NCBI RefSeq assembly: GCF_008709555.1
Contig: NZ_VYIJ01000005.1
Span: forward strand, 1 to 64,000
DNA: 64,000 nt
Origin: Thermoplasma sp.
GTDB taxonomy: Archaea; Thermoplasmatota; Thermoplasmata; Thermoplasmatales; Thermoplasmataceae
Direction of reading: 5' to 3'
Positions 27,197 through 36,180 of the stretch are shown here, one piece after another. Position 1 is the first letter of the stretch, and every line of letters starts with the position of its first letter. Made by a program: the position numbers and the translations under genes. The notes below the pieces were generated by a model. It did not search any database and was not told the origin of the DNA. It saw only the letters and a program-made list of their open reading frames with translations.

Positions 27197-29539
27197 ATTG
27201 TAAAGTTTTCTCACTATCTCCAGCGTCTCAAGGCCTTTGTTTATTCCAACGTTATAGCTTGGCTTTCTTATCTGATCCGCTTTCTTCTTTATGTCCTCGT
27301 ACCTTGTCAGTCCGATATATGGTATCGCCATTTCAAGTATCCTGCTGGTATATCCTGTCCCTTCGAACGCGTGTTCCATCAATGCAACGATCCTGTCTAT
27401 ATTGGCAAAGAAAAAGTCTCTGCCCTTTGGGTTTGCAGGCATGTTGCTGAATACATAGAGCATGTCCTGCTTTCTTATTGTGCCATTGTCTATGAGTTCG
27501 AATACCCTGCTCAGGTCTGAAGGTTTGCACCAGCCCATGGCAGCGATTATCCTCACACGGATCTCGTCGTCCGTATATCTGTCCGCAGCGTTGGCGAGTT
27601 GCGACATTCCATGGACCTTAGCTGCGGCTATGGACTTGGCCAGCGCAAGATCAGGGTCATCGGAAAGCGTATCGAATTTGCGAGCCAGTTCTGAAGCAAA
27701 GCTATCGTCAACCATGGCCAGGTCCTGAGCAACTATGCCCCTTATCTTTGATATCTTCTCGTCTTCACCCTTCTTCTTCTCTCCCAACGCTACAACCTGC
27801 CTGCTGAGATAGGATGCGGCTGTTTCCCTTATCCTGTTCGACTCTGGTTTCAGGAGATATAGCCCGGTGAGCTGTGCGGAGACTTCCTCAACGATCAGAT
27901 GATCCTGGTCGTCGAAGAAGCCTTTTATCCTGGTGAGATAATCATCCACAGATATTCTTCCGGAGACGAGGAAAGCGTATAGATCGCTTATAAGCCCCCA
28001 CCTGTCAAGGTTACTGAGCTTAGAATAGTTCTTCATGACCGTGTTGAACGAATCGCCATCATATGATACCCTGTAAAATCCGCTGCTGTTCACATTTACC
28101 TTGACCAGATCATCGATCTCTGCGGTGTCCTCCATGAGCATGGATTTCTTACCTGCGGACGTGATCACTGTCAGAGGTATGGGCCATTTCTTCTCCCCCT
28201 TGGTCCCGTCCAGGAAGAACTGCTCCTGGGTGAGCGTGAACTTGTTTCCTCTCCTGGTCACAGAGACAACAGGATATCCAGGGTTCTTTATCCAGTACTC
28301 CATCACACGCTTCACCGGTTTACCTGATACATCCTCTATGGCTGTCCAGAGATCAGATCCCTCAGCGTTTCCGAATTTGTGATCGTTCAGATACTTGGAT
28401 ATACCCTTCCTGAACTCATCGGATCCGGCGTAGTCCTCGATCATGCGCAGTATCGAAGCTCCCTTGCCGTAGCTTATCTCATCGAATATCTGCGATATCT
28501 CGTCCGGATCCTTCACATCAACTTCTATCGGATGCGTGTTCTTCAGGGAATCTGAACGGAGTGCACCAGACGTCCTGTTTACAAAGAAATCTCCCCAGAA
28601 TGACCAGTCAGGAAATATCGTATCCATGGTCTTGTACGACATGAACGTGGCGAAGCTCTCGTTCAGCCAGAGGTCGTTCCACCACTTCATCGTTACGAGA
28701 TCACCGAACCACTGGTGTGCGATCTCGTGCGCTATGGTTATCGCTGCATTCTGCTTCATTATTGATCCGGAATTCTCTGTCGCCATCAACGCCACCTCCC
28801 TGAACGTTATGGCACCCCAGTTCTCCATGGCTCCAGCACCGAACTCCGGAACGGATATCAGGTGCATCTTTGGCAGAGCGTATGGTATTCCAAAGTAATT
28901 CTCGTAGAATTCAATAGATTTCTTAGCTATCTCAAGAGGGTATTTCGACTTGATATCCTTCAGCGAAGCTAGGATCAGATCAATGTTCCTGTACTTATCA
29001 TTCGCGTACTTGAATTTCCCAACACCGATGTACAGCAGATAGGTGGACATCTTCGGTGTTTCCTGGAATTCAACGGTCTTCCTCTCGGAAATCTCAATGT
29101 TCTTGGGAGGCATGTTGGATATTGCATCGTAGTCCTTATCTATGACGAGGGTGATCGCGAACACGGCCTTATATGCTGGATGATCGACACAGGGAAAAGC
29201 CATTCTCGCACCGTTGGACTCAAACTGTGTGGTTATCATGGTGCCTTCCTTAGTCTTGGAAAGATACAAGCCCATCAGCGTGTCGCTGACCTTGGCATGA
29301 AAATCGATGTCTAAGATATCTCCGTTATGAAAACTTCCCTTAACGGTGATCGTGTCATCATCAGTTTCGAATTTCACAGGTTTGCCGTTCCAGGCCACCC
29401 TGTCCACGGTCAGTCTCACAGAGTCAAGTCTCAGATCCTTCCATTCTCCGGTCAGATGTATCCTCTCATGGGAGGTATAGGTGAAATCCTTCAGGTCAAA
29501 GTCGAACCGAATCTCATATTTTTCAATACCCGGATTCAT
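27188..29539 (-). CDS. M1 aminopeptidase, tricorn-interacting factor F2-like
   Basis: Zinc aminopeptidase of 783 aa. It carries the substrate-binding GAMENWGA motif (about residue 230) and the zinc motif HEIAHQWFGD with the downstream Glu in NESFA. There is no signal peptide, so it acts in the cytoplasm. Factors F1, F2 and F3 of T. acidophilum trim the peptides released by the tricorn protease down to amino acids; from memory the gene at this position is F2 (Ta0301). F2 and F3 are close paralogues, so assignment rests on gene order. The C-terminal 300 residues are the helical ERAP/F3-type domain. TATA-like TTTATAAA at 29558-29565 lies 22 nt upstream. Confidence 0.93.
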   Translation of the reverse strand: MNPGIEKYEIRFDFDLKDFTYTSHERIHLTGEWKDLRLDSVRLTVDRVAWNGKPVKFETDDDTITVKGSFHNGDILDIDFHAKVSDTLMGLYLSKTKEGTMITTQFESNGARMAFPCVDHPAYKAVFAITLVIDKDYDAISNMPPKNIEISERKTVEFQETPKMSTYLLYIGVGKFKYANDKYRNIDLILASLKDIKSKYPLEIAKKSIEFYENYFGIPYALPKMHLISVPEFGAGAMENWGAITFREVALMATENSGSIMKQNAAITIAHEIAHQWFGDLVTMKWWNDLWLNESFATFMSYKTMDTIFPDWSFWGDFFVNRTSGALRSDSLKNTHPIEVDVKDPDEISQIFDEISYGKGASILRMIEDYAGSDEFRKGISKYLNDHKFGNAEGSDLWTAIEDVSGKPVKRVMEYWIKNPGYPVVSVTRRGNKFTLTQEQFFLDGTKGEKKWPIPLTVITSAGKKSMLMEDTAEIDDLVKVNVNSSGFYRVSYDGDSFNTVMKNYSKLSNLDRWGLISDLYAFLVSGRISVDDYLTRIKGFFDDQDHLIVEEVSAQLTGLYLLKPESNRIRETAASYLSRQVVALGEKKKGEDEKISKIRGIVAQDLAMVDDSFASELARKFDTLSDDPDLALAKSIAAAKVHGMSQLANAADRYTDDEIRVRIIAAMGWCKPSDLSRVFELIDNGTIRKQDMLYVFSNMPANPKGRDFFFANIDRIVALMEHAFEGTGYTSRILEMAIPYIGLTRYEDIKKKADQIRKPSYNVGINKGLETLEIVRKLYNKL

Positions 29540-29557
29540 GCAATTCCATTACAGCGC

Positions 29558-29565
29558 TTTATAAA
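29558..29565 (-). promoter_or_regulatory. TATA box of the factor F2 gene
   Basis: TTTATAAA, centred about 22 nt before the ATG at 29539. Confidence 0.5.
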
Positions 29566-29591
29566 AAACTATTTTCACAGAATTCTAAATG

Positions 29592-29600
29592 GATATATAT
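29592..29600 (+). promoter_or_regulatory. TATA box of the sua5 gene
   Basis: GATATATAT centred 25 nt before the ATG at 29621, consistent with a leaderless transcript and deciding that start over the adjacent TTG at 29618. Confidence 0.55.
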
Positions 29601-29620
29601 GATTCTTTGATAGCTATTTG

Positions 29621-30679
29621 ATGACAAGGATAATTCACATAGACAGGGAAAACTATCACAGGGATCAGATCCTCGAGGCCGCTGATGTCCTTAGATCCGG
29701 AGGTATCGTTGTATTTCCCACGGAGACGGTCTACGGCCTTGGGGCACTTGCTGACAATGCGGATGCATGCAGGAAGATATTCGTGGCAAAGGGAAGGCCC
29801 TCTGACAATCCACTCATAGTACACATATCCTCGATGGAACAGTTTGAAAGGTATTCGAATCCACGCGAGATGTATCCGATCGATGGGCTCAGGAAGGTAT
29901 GGCCTGGGCCTCTGACCGTGGTGGTGAAAAAGGTTGACGGCATACCGGATGTGGTCACAGCCGGATTGCCAACGGTGGCTGTGCGGATGCCGGACGACAT
30001 AATAGCACATGATCTCATAGAGATGGCCGGGCCAATCGCGGCGCCATCTGCGAACATATCCACCAGGCCAAGCATAACCGATTCTAAGGATGCAATAAGG
30101 TTCCTTGATGGAAGAGTGGACGTTATAATAGATGCAGGCCCTACAAGATTCGGTATAGAGTCAACCATCATAGACATAACGAAGAGGCCTGCAGAGCTTC
30201 TGAGGCCAGGATCCTACGCCGTTGAGGATCTAGAACCAATCTTCGGTAATATCGTATTCGGAGACGTTGCGAGGGGGTTGGGTGAGGCCAAGGTCGCCAT
30301 AACTCCAGGTATGAAGTACCGGCACTATTCGCCATCTACGAAGCTTATACTGGCTGAAACAAGGCAGGTGTTCAGGGATATAGTTGATGCGGCGGATGAG
30401 GATCTGGTTGTGCTTGCCACAGAGGAGATGGCAGAAGGCAGCACAAGATCAATAATCCTCGGTACGGACAGGGATCTCTACAGCGTGGCCCACAGCCTGT
30501 TCTCTTCCTTCATAGCTCTCGATGACATGCATGCAGATCTTGCCCTCATACACCCGTTCGAGGAGCATGGCATCGGATTCGCGCTCATGAACAGGATACG
30601 TAAGGCGTCCTACAGAACGGTGAAGAGCAAAGAGGAATTCTTTAACGTAATTAATGAGATCAGGGAAAAGGTAAATTAA
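29621..30679 (+). CDS. sua5: Threonylcarbamoyl-AMP synthase, Sua5 type
   Basis: Makes threonylcarbamoyl-AMP from threonine, bicarbonate and ATP, the first step of t6A37 tRNA modification. Residues 1-205 are the YrdC-like catalytic domain (GGIVVFPTETVYGLGA, KGRPSDNPLIVH, PSANIS, RFGIESTI). A linker with PGMKYRHYSP, diagnostic of Sua5 rather than short YrdC, leads to the C-terminal Sua5 Rossmann domain (352 aa in all). The second-step enzyme, Kae1-Bud32, is encoded about 17 kb downstream. It probably heads a unit with purE and the DUF357 gene. Confidence 0.95.
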   Translation: MTRIIHIDRENYHRDQILEAADVLRSGGIVVFPTETVYGLGALADNADACRKIFVAKGRPSDNPLIVHISSMEQFERYSNPREMYPIDGLRKVWPGPLTVVVKKVDGIPDVVTAGLPTVAVRMPDDIIAHDLIEMAGPIAAPSANISTRPSITDSKDAIRFLDGRVDVIIDAGPTRFGIESTIIDITKRPAELLRPGSYAVEDLEPIFGNIVFGDVARGLGEAKVAITPGMKYRHYSPSTKLILAETRQVFRDIVDAADEDLVVLATEEMAEGSTRSIILGTDRDLYSVAHSLFSSFIALDDMHADLALIHPFEEHGIGFALMNRIRKASYRTVKSKEEFFNVINEIREKVN

Positions 30680-30700
30680 TAATGACCGGATGCGAGTACT

Positions 30701-31174
30701 ATGCCTAAGGTTGCAGTGATAATGGGCAGTTCCAGCGATTACGAGACGATGAAGCCTGCAGTGGATTTCCTCAGATCCATGAACATCGATGTCATTCTCA
30801 GGATCGTTTCCGCGCACAGGACGCCTGAATATATGCTTCAGTTCGCATCCAGTGCGAAGGATCAGGGGATAGAGGTCATAATAGCCGGGGCCGGTGGCGC
30901 GGCCCACCTGCCCGGTATGGTTGCGTCAATGACGACTCTTCCGGTGATAGGAGTTCCTGTGCCCAGCAGGAACCTGAACGGCCTTGATTCCCTGTTATCC
31001 ATAGTCCAGATGCCATCTGGAATCCCTGTTGCCACCGTGGCGATAGGGAACTCGAAGAATGCCGCTATACTGGCCTGCAGGATCCTCTCCATAAAGTATC
31101 CGGCGATCGGAGATGCCATAAGGAGATACATGGATGATGAGCGCAACAGGGTTATGAACGAAAAACTTGAATGA
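30701..31174 (+). CDS. purE: N5-carboxyaminoimidazole ribonucleotide mutase
   Basis: Purine biosynthesis enzyme moving the carboxyl group from N5-CAIR to CAIR. It is 157 aa with the phosphate-binding [10 protein letters not shown], the catalytic SAHRTP segment and [15 protein letters not shown]. The form with AHRTP is typical of class I PurE, which works after PurK; a purK gene is not in the window. Another purine gene, purC, lies 3 kb downstream. Confidence 0.94.
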   Translation: MPKVAVIMGSSSDYETMKPAVDFLRSMNIDVILRIVSAHRTPEYMLQFASSAKDQGIEVIIAGAGGAAHLPGMVASMTTLPVIGVPVPSRNLNGLDSLLSIVQMPSGIPVATVAIGNSKNAAILACRILSIKYPAIGDAIRRYMDDERNRVMNEKLE

Positions 31175-31186
31175 TCAGGGTTCATT

Positions 31187-31480
31187 ATGTTAGAGGAGGA
31201 TCTTGCAAGAAAAATAGAGAAGTACATCAGCATTGAGGAGGAGGCTCTCAGGAAGATAAGGATATCTCCAGCTGAGGGATCTTTTCTCAGAAAGATTGCC
31301 GAGGACAACATGCAGATGATCTTGAGTTACTATTCCGATGCGAAGCACTTCTATGAGAAGGGAGACCTGATAAACGCCTTTGCTGCGCTCAACTACTCCT
31401 ACGGATGGATCGATTCGGGCGTGCGTCTGGGCATATTTGATGGAGCCGGAGATCACAGGCTCTTTACCCTCTATGAGTGA
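31187..31480 (+). CDS. DUF357 archaeal protein
   Basis: A 97-aa all-helical protein. The C-terminal half, DAKHFYEKGDLINAFAALNY then SYGWIDSGVRLGIFD, matches the archaeal DUF357 family, whose role is unknown. It follows purE by 12 nt. No catalytic motif or membrane segment is seen; the helical-bundle pattern resembles small nucleic-acid- or protein-binding adaptors, but this is only an impression. Confidence 0.8.
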   Translation: MLEEDLARKIEKYISIEEEALRKIRISPAEGSFLRKIAEDNMQMILSYYSDAKHFYEKGDLINAFAALNYSYGWIDSGVRLGIFDGAGDHRLFTLYE

Positions 31481-31578
31481 TCCTGGAGCTGACCAGCATC
31501 CGTGCTGCACAGTTTCAGGCGGTGCTTAAGGAAAGGGCAAAATATAAATATATGAATAAATTATTAAGAGTAAGAGAC

Positions 31579-31878
31579 ATGAAAAGACAACAGAACGATA
31601 GAAGGGATTTTCACGAAAGGCGTGAATTTCCAAAGAGAGAAAAGAAGCTTGATATGAGAAGGAGCGAGGAGTTCGGCTACATGCTCGGTAAGGCTGTGGA
31701 GGGGCTTCCAGACAGCGTCCGTGGCGCCATAAGGGGTTCGATATATTCGCTTGCCTCCAAGAAGGGGATAAAGGAGGCCAAAGAGTTCATAGGAAAGAAG
31801 TATCAGGAGGGCGTCATAGACTACGACACCCAGAAAAAGCTGATAAACCTAATATACGATTACAGCAAGTACAGATGA
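31579..31878 (+). CDS. Small basic protein of unknown function
   Basis: I do not recognise this protein. The open frame begins earlier (31477) inside the DUF357 gene, but an AATATAAAT element at 31541-31549 lies about 34 nt before the ATG at 31579, which I take as the start (99 aa). The N-terminal 30 residues are very rich in Arg, Lys, Glu and Gln and look disordered. The C-terminal 65 residues, with LGKAVEGLPDSVRGAIRGSI and a Lys-rich helix, are probably folded and helical. Nucleic-acid binding is possible given the charge. Confidence 0.65.
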   Translation: MKRQQNDRRDFHERREFPKREKKLDMRRSEEFGYMLGKAVEGLPDSVRGAIRGSIYSLASKKGIKEAKEFIGKKYQEGVIDYDTQKKLINLIYDYSKYR

Positions 31879-31979
31879 TCTGTTCTATCCGAAGGCCATA
31901 CCGGAATATTTGAAGTTTTCATCATATTGATATACTTCTGGTATTTTCACGGTATTTTTTATTATTCTAAATATTCGAG

Positions 31980-32936
31980 TCACATCATCCTGGCTAGTGA
32001 TGCCATAAGGGATATCGCAAAGGGTACGGTCATGTTGTCGTCAAGAGGGTATCCCGAAACAGCCTCAACAATAGATCCGAGAGCCGCGAAACCTATTCCG
32101 AGGAATCCGAGAAGGAAGAAGCCGAATGCCGCGGAAACGGCGAACAGGGAAAGCGTGCCTGCAACACTCTTCTTTCTGTTTATGATGAGTTTCGGGCTTT
32201 TAACGTTGACACCCACTATGGTGGCCACAGAATCCCCAACTGAGATTATGAATACTATGAGCATTATCAGGTAGAGGCTGTCGTGCATGCTGTAAGCCAG
32301 GAGTATGCCGGACGCGAACCACATCGACCCTATGCCAAGCTTGGTATGGCTTCTCTCCAGATTCTGCAAAAACTTGCCTATCATGAGGTCAGGCCTCGCT
32401 GAGAAGAAGTTTCCTATGGCGTAGAGAATGAGAGAACCGAACGTCACCAGTATCCTGGACAGGTCAACACCATAGAAATAGAGCAACCCTATTATTATTA
32501 TGCCGGCGGCTATCTGCACGTAGTCTCTCCTGACCTCCTTGACCCTGTCTTCTCCTCTGGTTACCTCATTTGCTCTGACATATTGTCTCTCCCTGGAATC
32601 GAATATCATAACAACGATCATCCCGGTGCTTATCGCCGCATCTATGGCTCTCCACTGGCCGCCCTCGCCGAAAAATACATATGACAGGAGTGTGAAGGCG
32701 AACAGGAATATGAATGGATAATAGAACCTCTTCGTGTAAAGGTAGGTGCCGCTGATGACTGAAAGGATGAATATGGGAACCACAAGATAGCTGGAAAACG
32801 CGAGCATCAGGATCGGGACAACAGCTATAGAAACGGCGTACTTGATCTTGAAATCCTCTGGATCTATAAGAAGCGATATGATGGCCGCAGCGGTTCCAAC
32901 TGATGCTTCGATATACCCTGCAAGCACTGGGTTCAC
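31980..32936 (-). CDS. Polyprenol/dolichol kinase-like membrane protein (SEC59/COG0170)
   Basis: Integral membrane protein of 318 aa with about nine helices. The C-terminal half has the marks of the CTP-dependent dolichol kinase / phytol kinase / CDP-alcohol group: LERSHTKLGIGS, ISVGDSVATIVG, INRKKSVAGTLSLF and GSIVEAVSG.PLDDNMTVPF (an interrupted consensus). Such enzymes phosphorylate polyprenols with CTP, giving lipid carriers for glycan assembly. That suits an organism with a heavily glycosylated surface protein. The N-terminal half is a less conserved set of helices. Start ATG 32936; stand-alone gene. Confidence 0.75.
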   Translation of the reverse strand: MNPVLAGYIEASVGTAAAIISLLIDPEDFKIKYAVSIAVVPILMLAFSSYLVVPIFILSVISGTYLYTKRFYYPFIFLFAFTLLSYVFFGEGGQWRAIDAAISTGMIVVMIFDSRERQYVRANEVTRGEDRVKEVRRDYVQIAAGIIIIGLLYFYGVDLSRILVTFGSLILYAIGNFFSARPDLMIGKFLQNLERSHTKLGIGSMWFASGILLAYSMHDSLYLIMLIVFIISVGDSVATIVGVNVKSPKLIINRKKSVAGTLSLFAVSAAFGFFLLGFLGIGFAALGSIVEAVSGYPLDDNMTVPFAISLMASLARMM

Positions 32937-33051
32937 CTGACACGCATCGTCTTCCGCCCGATGCCTGTTATTAATCGATCACCTGACTATATTTAAATAT
33001 TGTTCATTTTGTGGCATATACCAACACGACGAACGCCGTAATATGGCGATG

Positions 33052-33336
33052 TCACTGCTTGAGCGTAATGAAAAGCATTACAAAGGATACAAGGCCGATG
33101 GAGTTAACCGCTATCAGAGGAACGGCTATCCTGTATCCCGCGAAATGTGAGAAATCGTAATAGAAATATGCAGATAATATTGACTGCACCAGGAAAAGAG
33201 ATGAGAAGACGATCATTGGTGCTATGAACTTCCCGCCGGTTCTCCTAATTATGCCTATGTAGAAATAGAGTATTATGCCAAGGAATATGGCTTCTATCAG
33301 GACGATCAGGATGTTTGTTATCCAGAATATACCCAT
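33052..33336 (-). CDS. Small membrane protein, three helices
   Basis: Not recognised. It has 94 aa with three hydrophobic helices (about residues 6-26, 38-58 and 70-90) and few charged residues. A stretch of A/T with TATA-like elements (33346-33371) just upstream suggests its own promoter, 42 nt from the stop of the next minus-strand gene. No conserved motif gives a function. Confidence 0.6.
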   Translation of the reverse strand: MGIFWITNILIVLIEAIFLGIILYFYIGIIRRTGGKFIAPMIVFSSLFLVQSILSAYFYYDFSHFAGYRIAVPLIAVNSIGLVSFVMLFITLKQ

Positions 33337-33378
33337 TATGAATCACCATATAATAAAAAATATAAAAATTTAGTGAGT

Positions 33379-33951
33379 TCAGATCTCGGAGAGTGGTTTT
33401 GGCGATCCTCCAAGTATGTTGAACACTTCGTAGATTATCTGATATTGGAACTGTCCGGTCTTTACGTTGAATCCCATGTTCTGGTATACGATCTCGTAGG
33501 ACACGTTTATGTAATCGAATACAGTGCTGTTCTTCTGCAGTACGAACTGAACCGTAGCGTTGACATATGCCATGTCTCCTTTCACTGTTATCATTGGCGG
33601 CTCCTCAGAGTAGAACCATACCGCTATCCAGGCTGCGAAGAATTTGTTCCATGTGGCATTTATAGAGCTGTAATTGTTGTAAGTGCCGTTCAGCGATCCA
33701 TTGACCCAGTGAAGCACTGCATCGGGCGCGTACTGCTCCATCACAAGTGTCGTGTTCTCTATGGCTATGTAGTCCCAGTGTTCAAACGCTGATCCCAGCA
33801 CAGCGTCTGGTTTGAACCCATTTGCCGTATTCACGGCGTTCTGGTAGTTTGTATTCGTTTTTGCGTTCGAGTAGTCAGCATAGCCGAACGCTCCGGCGAA
33901 GACAACGGCCAGAACGATCGCAACTATAAGACCAACCATTATTGGTTTCAT
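33379..33951 (-). CDS. Membrane-anchored NTF2/SnoaL-like domain protein
   Basis: I choose the ATG at 33951 (190 aa), which opens with a typical signal/anchor: MKPIM followed by a 20-residue hydrophobic helix; the open frame continues upstream without an obvious start signal. The exported part has several N-x-S/T sequons (NTT, NGT, NYS, NAT) and the cone-shaped alpha+beta pattern of NTF2-like domains. Such domains bind small ligands or act as isomerases, but no catalytic pair is clear. It is probably extracellular and tethered. Confidence 0.6.
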   Translation of the reverse strand: MKPIMVGLIVAIVLAVVFAGAFGYADYSNAKTNTNYQNAVNTANGFKPDAVLGSAFEHWDYIAIENTTLVMEQYAPDAVLHWVNGSLNGTYNNYSSINATWNKFFAAWIAVWFYSEEPPMITVKGDMAYVNATVQFVLQKNSTVFDYINVSYEIVYQNMGFNVKTGQFQYQIIYEVFNILGGSPKPLSEI

Positions 33952-34270
33952 GCATGAAATATGCCCAGCCGATATTAGGGAATTTTTCAAAATTATGTGC
34001 AAATCTATTGCAAATTGTGTATAAATCGATATATGCTCAGGATATAATTTGTGAACGGATCCGTTCATGCAATCAGGTGCGCGATCACATGGGCAGATCA
34101 ATCATTCCTGAGGGCTAGCGCTAATTAGATGACATGATTGCACACAATATTTCCATGCCTGGCACTTAATCATGCGTGTTCCATTAATCTTAAAATTTTT
34201 TGAATAAAATTAATTGAAATTAAAAAGAATATCCACAGATAATTACTATATTAAGTAACGATACTTGACT
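33952..34270. other. Divergent intergenic region with a 16-bp palindrome
   Basis: Some 319 bases without a gene between two divergent units. Features: TGAACGGATCCGTTCA, a perfect 16-bp palindrome at 34052-34067; a second small palindrome TAGCGCTA near 34125; a repeated TGCAAAT near 34000 and 34010; and the purC promoter at the right end. A regulator-binding site is possible. Confidence 0.4.
34243..34252 (+). promoter_or_regulatory. TATA box of the purC-hemE-hemH unit
   Basis: TTACTATATT centred about 24 nt before the ATG at 34271, suggesting a leaderless transcript and arguing against the TTG at 34265. Confidence 0.5.
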
Positions 34271-35155
34271 ATGAAGATCATCGCAAGTGGAAAGGTAAAG
34301 GACGTTTACGATGATGGAGATACGCTGATTTTCAAGTTTTCAAACAGGATATCGGTGTTCGACAAGATAATACCGACGGAGATAGAGAACAAGGGAGAAT
34401 CACTGTGCAGGACGTCATCGTTCTGGTTCAGGTACATAGGTGACAGGGGGATAAAGAACCACTTCATAGAGATGATAGACAAGAGGACTATGCGTGTTCG
34501 CAGGTATGCTGTTCCAGACAGGGTATCGCCAGGTTTGTCAGGTTATGTTATACCTCTTGAATTCATAACGAGGCACTATGTTGCAGGTTCCCTGTATGAC
34601 AGGCTGAAGGCTGGCGACACGAGCCCAGCTGATATCGGGCTTGACCATTTCCCAGCGTATGGCGAGAGGCTCCCTTCGCCCATCTTCGAGGTGACAACGA
34701 AGAGGGAGAAAACCGACAGGCTGCTTGGCATTGACGAAGCATTGGCCATATCTGGTCTCAGCAGAGAAGAGTACGATGAAATAAGGGAAACCATACTGAG
34801 GATAGACGAAATGATGGAACATGAGGTAAGCAAACGCGGCCTGATACATGCTGATGGCAAGAAGGAGGTTGCGCTGGGCAAGGAGAGGGAGATAGTGATA
34901 GTGGACACCTTCGGGACGGCTGATGAAGACCGTTTCTGGGAGAAGAGCGAATACGATCAGGGAAGGATAGTGGAGCTCAGCAAGGAGATGGTCAGGCAGT
35001 ACTACAGATCAACAGGATACCATGACCGCCTCTATGATGCCAGAGCCAGGAGATTGCCAGAACCAGACATACCCCCTCTGCCTGTGGATATGGCAAGGAA
35101 AGTCTCCGATCTATACAGAACAATGTATGAGCGCATAACTGGCCAGAAGTGGTGA
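34271..35155 (+). CDS. purC: SAICAR synthetase
   Basis: Joins aspartate to CAIR with ATP in purine synthesis. It is 294 aa with the opening SGKVKDVYDDGD, the ATP-binding FKFSNRISVFD segment, and VVDTFGTADEDRFW near the C terminus, typical of the family. Its stop lies 23 nt before the preferred hemE start, so it is cotranscribed with hemE and hemH. Purine and haem genes have no obvious common regulation; this is probably a housekeeping operon. Confidence 0.95.
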   Translation: MKIIASGKVKDVYDDGDTLIFKFSNRISVFDKIIPTEIENKGESLCRTSSFWFRYIGDRGIKNHFIEMIDKRTMRVRRYAVPDRVSPGLSGYVIPLEFITRHYVAGSLYDRLKAGDTSPADIGLDHFPAYGERLPSPIFEVTTKREKTDRLLGIDEALAISGLSREEYDEIRETILRIDEMMEHEVSKRGLIHADGKKEVALGKEREIVIVDTFGTADEDRFWEKSEYDQGRIVELSKEMVRQYYRSTGYHDRLYDARARRLPEPDIPPLPVDMARKVSDLYRTMYERITGQKW

Positions 35156-35164
35156 AACAGGATA

Positions 35165-35170
35165 AGAGGT
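35165..35170 (+). promoter_or_regulatory. Ribosome binding site of hemE
   Basis: AGAGGT 8 nt before the ATG at 35179. It supports this start over the tandem GTG codons at 35149-35154 that overlap the purC stop. Confidence 0.5.
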
Positions 35171-35178
35171 TTGCGCAG

Positions 35179-36180
35179 ATGGATCCATTCAGAAGTGCGA
35201 TCAGAGGCAACGATCACGATCGCATACCAGTCTGGTTCATGAGGCAGGCCGGGAGATATCTCCCATCGTATATGAAGTACAGACAGCGAATGAACATAGA
35301 GGAGATGATGTCATCGCCTGACATCATAGTGGAGGTCACGCATGATCCAGTGGAACGTATAGGAGTTGATGCTGCCATAATATTCGCCGATATAACCACA
35401 CCTCTGAATGGGATGGGGATAAGGATCAGGTTCCAGGACTCACTGGGGCCGATAACGGAGAACAACATTGAGCGATCAGGTGTATCCGTACTGGAGGAGT
35501 TCGATGCGTCCTCGTTCGATCATCCTGTCCTGAGGGCAATATCACAATATAAGGAGAGGTATCCTGAACCGCTTATCGGTTTCGCAGGAGGCCCAGTCAC
35601 GATTCTTTCATACATAATATCAGACAGCGTGGACAGGGATCTATTCAGGGTTAAGAGGATGATGATAACGGATGAACAAGCGTACAGGACGGTGATGAGG
35701 CGCCTCACGGACATGGTTATAGCGTTTGCCAGGATGCAGATAATGCGCGGTGTGGATGCTTTCCAGATTTTTGACAGCTGGGCCGGTTATCTCTCACCAG
35801 GGGAGTACGAAAGGTTTGTGAAGCCTTACATGCATGAGATACTGCAGGAGATATCTGACAGCGTACCCAGTATATACTTCAGCACGATGACATCATCCTA
35901 CATAGCCGATATGGATCTGCCTGCGGATTTTTATTCTATAGATTGGCGCGTGGACATGCACAGGTTCTCCTCTGTCCTGCCGCATGAAATCGGGATCCAG
36001 GGGAACCTCGATCCTGCAGTCGTAAACTACGATTACGCTATCGGCGAGGCACGCAGGATAATCGAGTCCGTTTCGGGAAGGCAGCGATACATATTCAACA
36101 CCGGACATGGGCTAATGCCGAGCACTGATCCGGAAAAGCTAAAACGGTTGGTTGAATACGTGCACAGCGTGAATCCATGA
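35179..36180 (+). CDS. hemE: Uroporphyrinogen decarboxylase
   Basis: Removes the four acetate carboxyls of uroporphyrinogen III to give coproporphyrinogen III. It is 333 aa with the signature RIPVWFMRQAGRYLP (about residues 14-28), which includes substrate-binding Arg residues, FADITTPL, and NTGHGLMPSTD at the C terminus. Most archaea make haem through sirohaem and lack this enzyme, so hemE next to hemH indicates a coproporphyrin-type route. Its stop overlaps the hemH start (ATGA). Confidence 0.95.
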   Translation: MDPFRSAIRGNDHDRIPVWFMRQAGRYLPSYMKYRQRMNIEEMMSSPDIIVEVTHDPVERIGVDAAIIFADITTPLNGMGIRIRFQDSLGPITENNIERSGVSVLEEFDASSFDHPVLRAISQYKERYPEPLIGFAGGPVTILSYIISDSVDRDLFRVKRMMITDEQAYRTVMRRLTDMVIAFARMQIMRGVDAFQIFDSWAGYLSPGEYERFVKPYMHEILQEISDSVPSIYFSTMTSSYIADMDLPADFYSIDWRVDMHRFSSVLPHEIGIQGNLDPAVVNYDYAIGEARRIIESVSGRQRYIFNTGHGLMPSTDPEKLKRLVEYVHSVNP

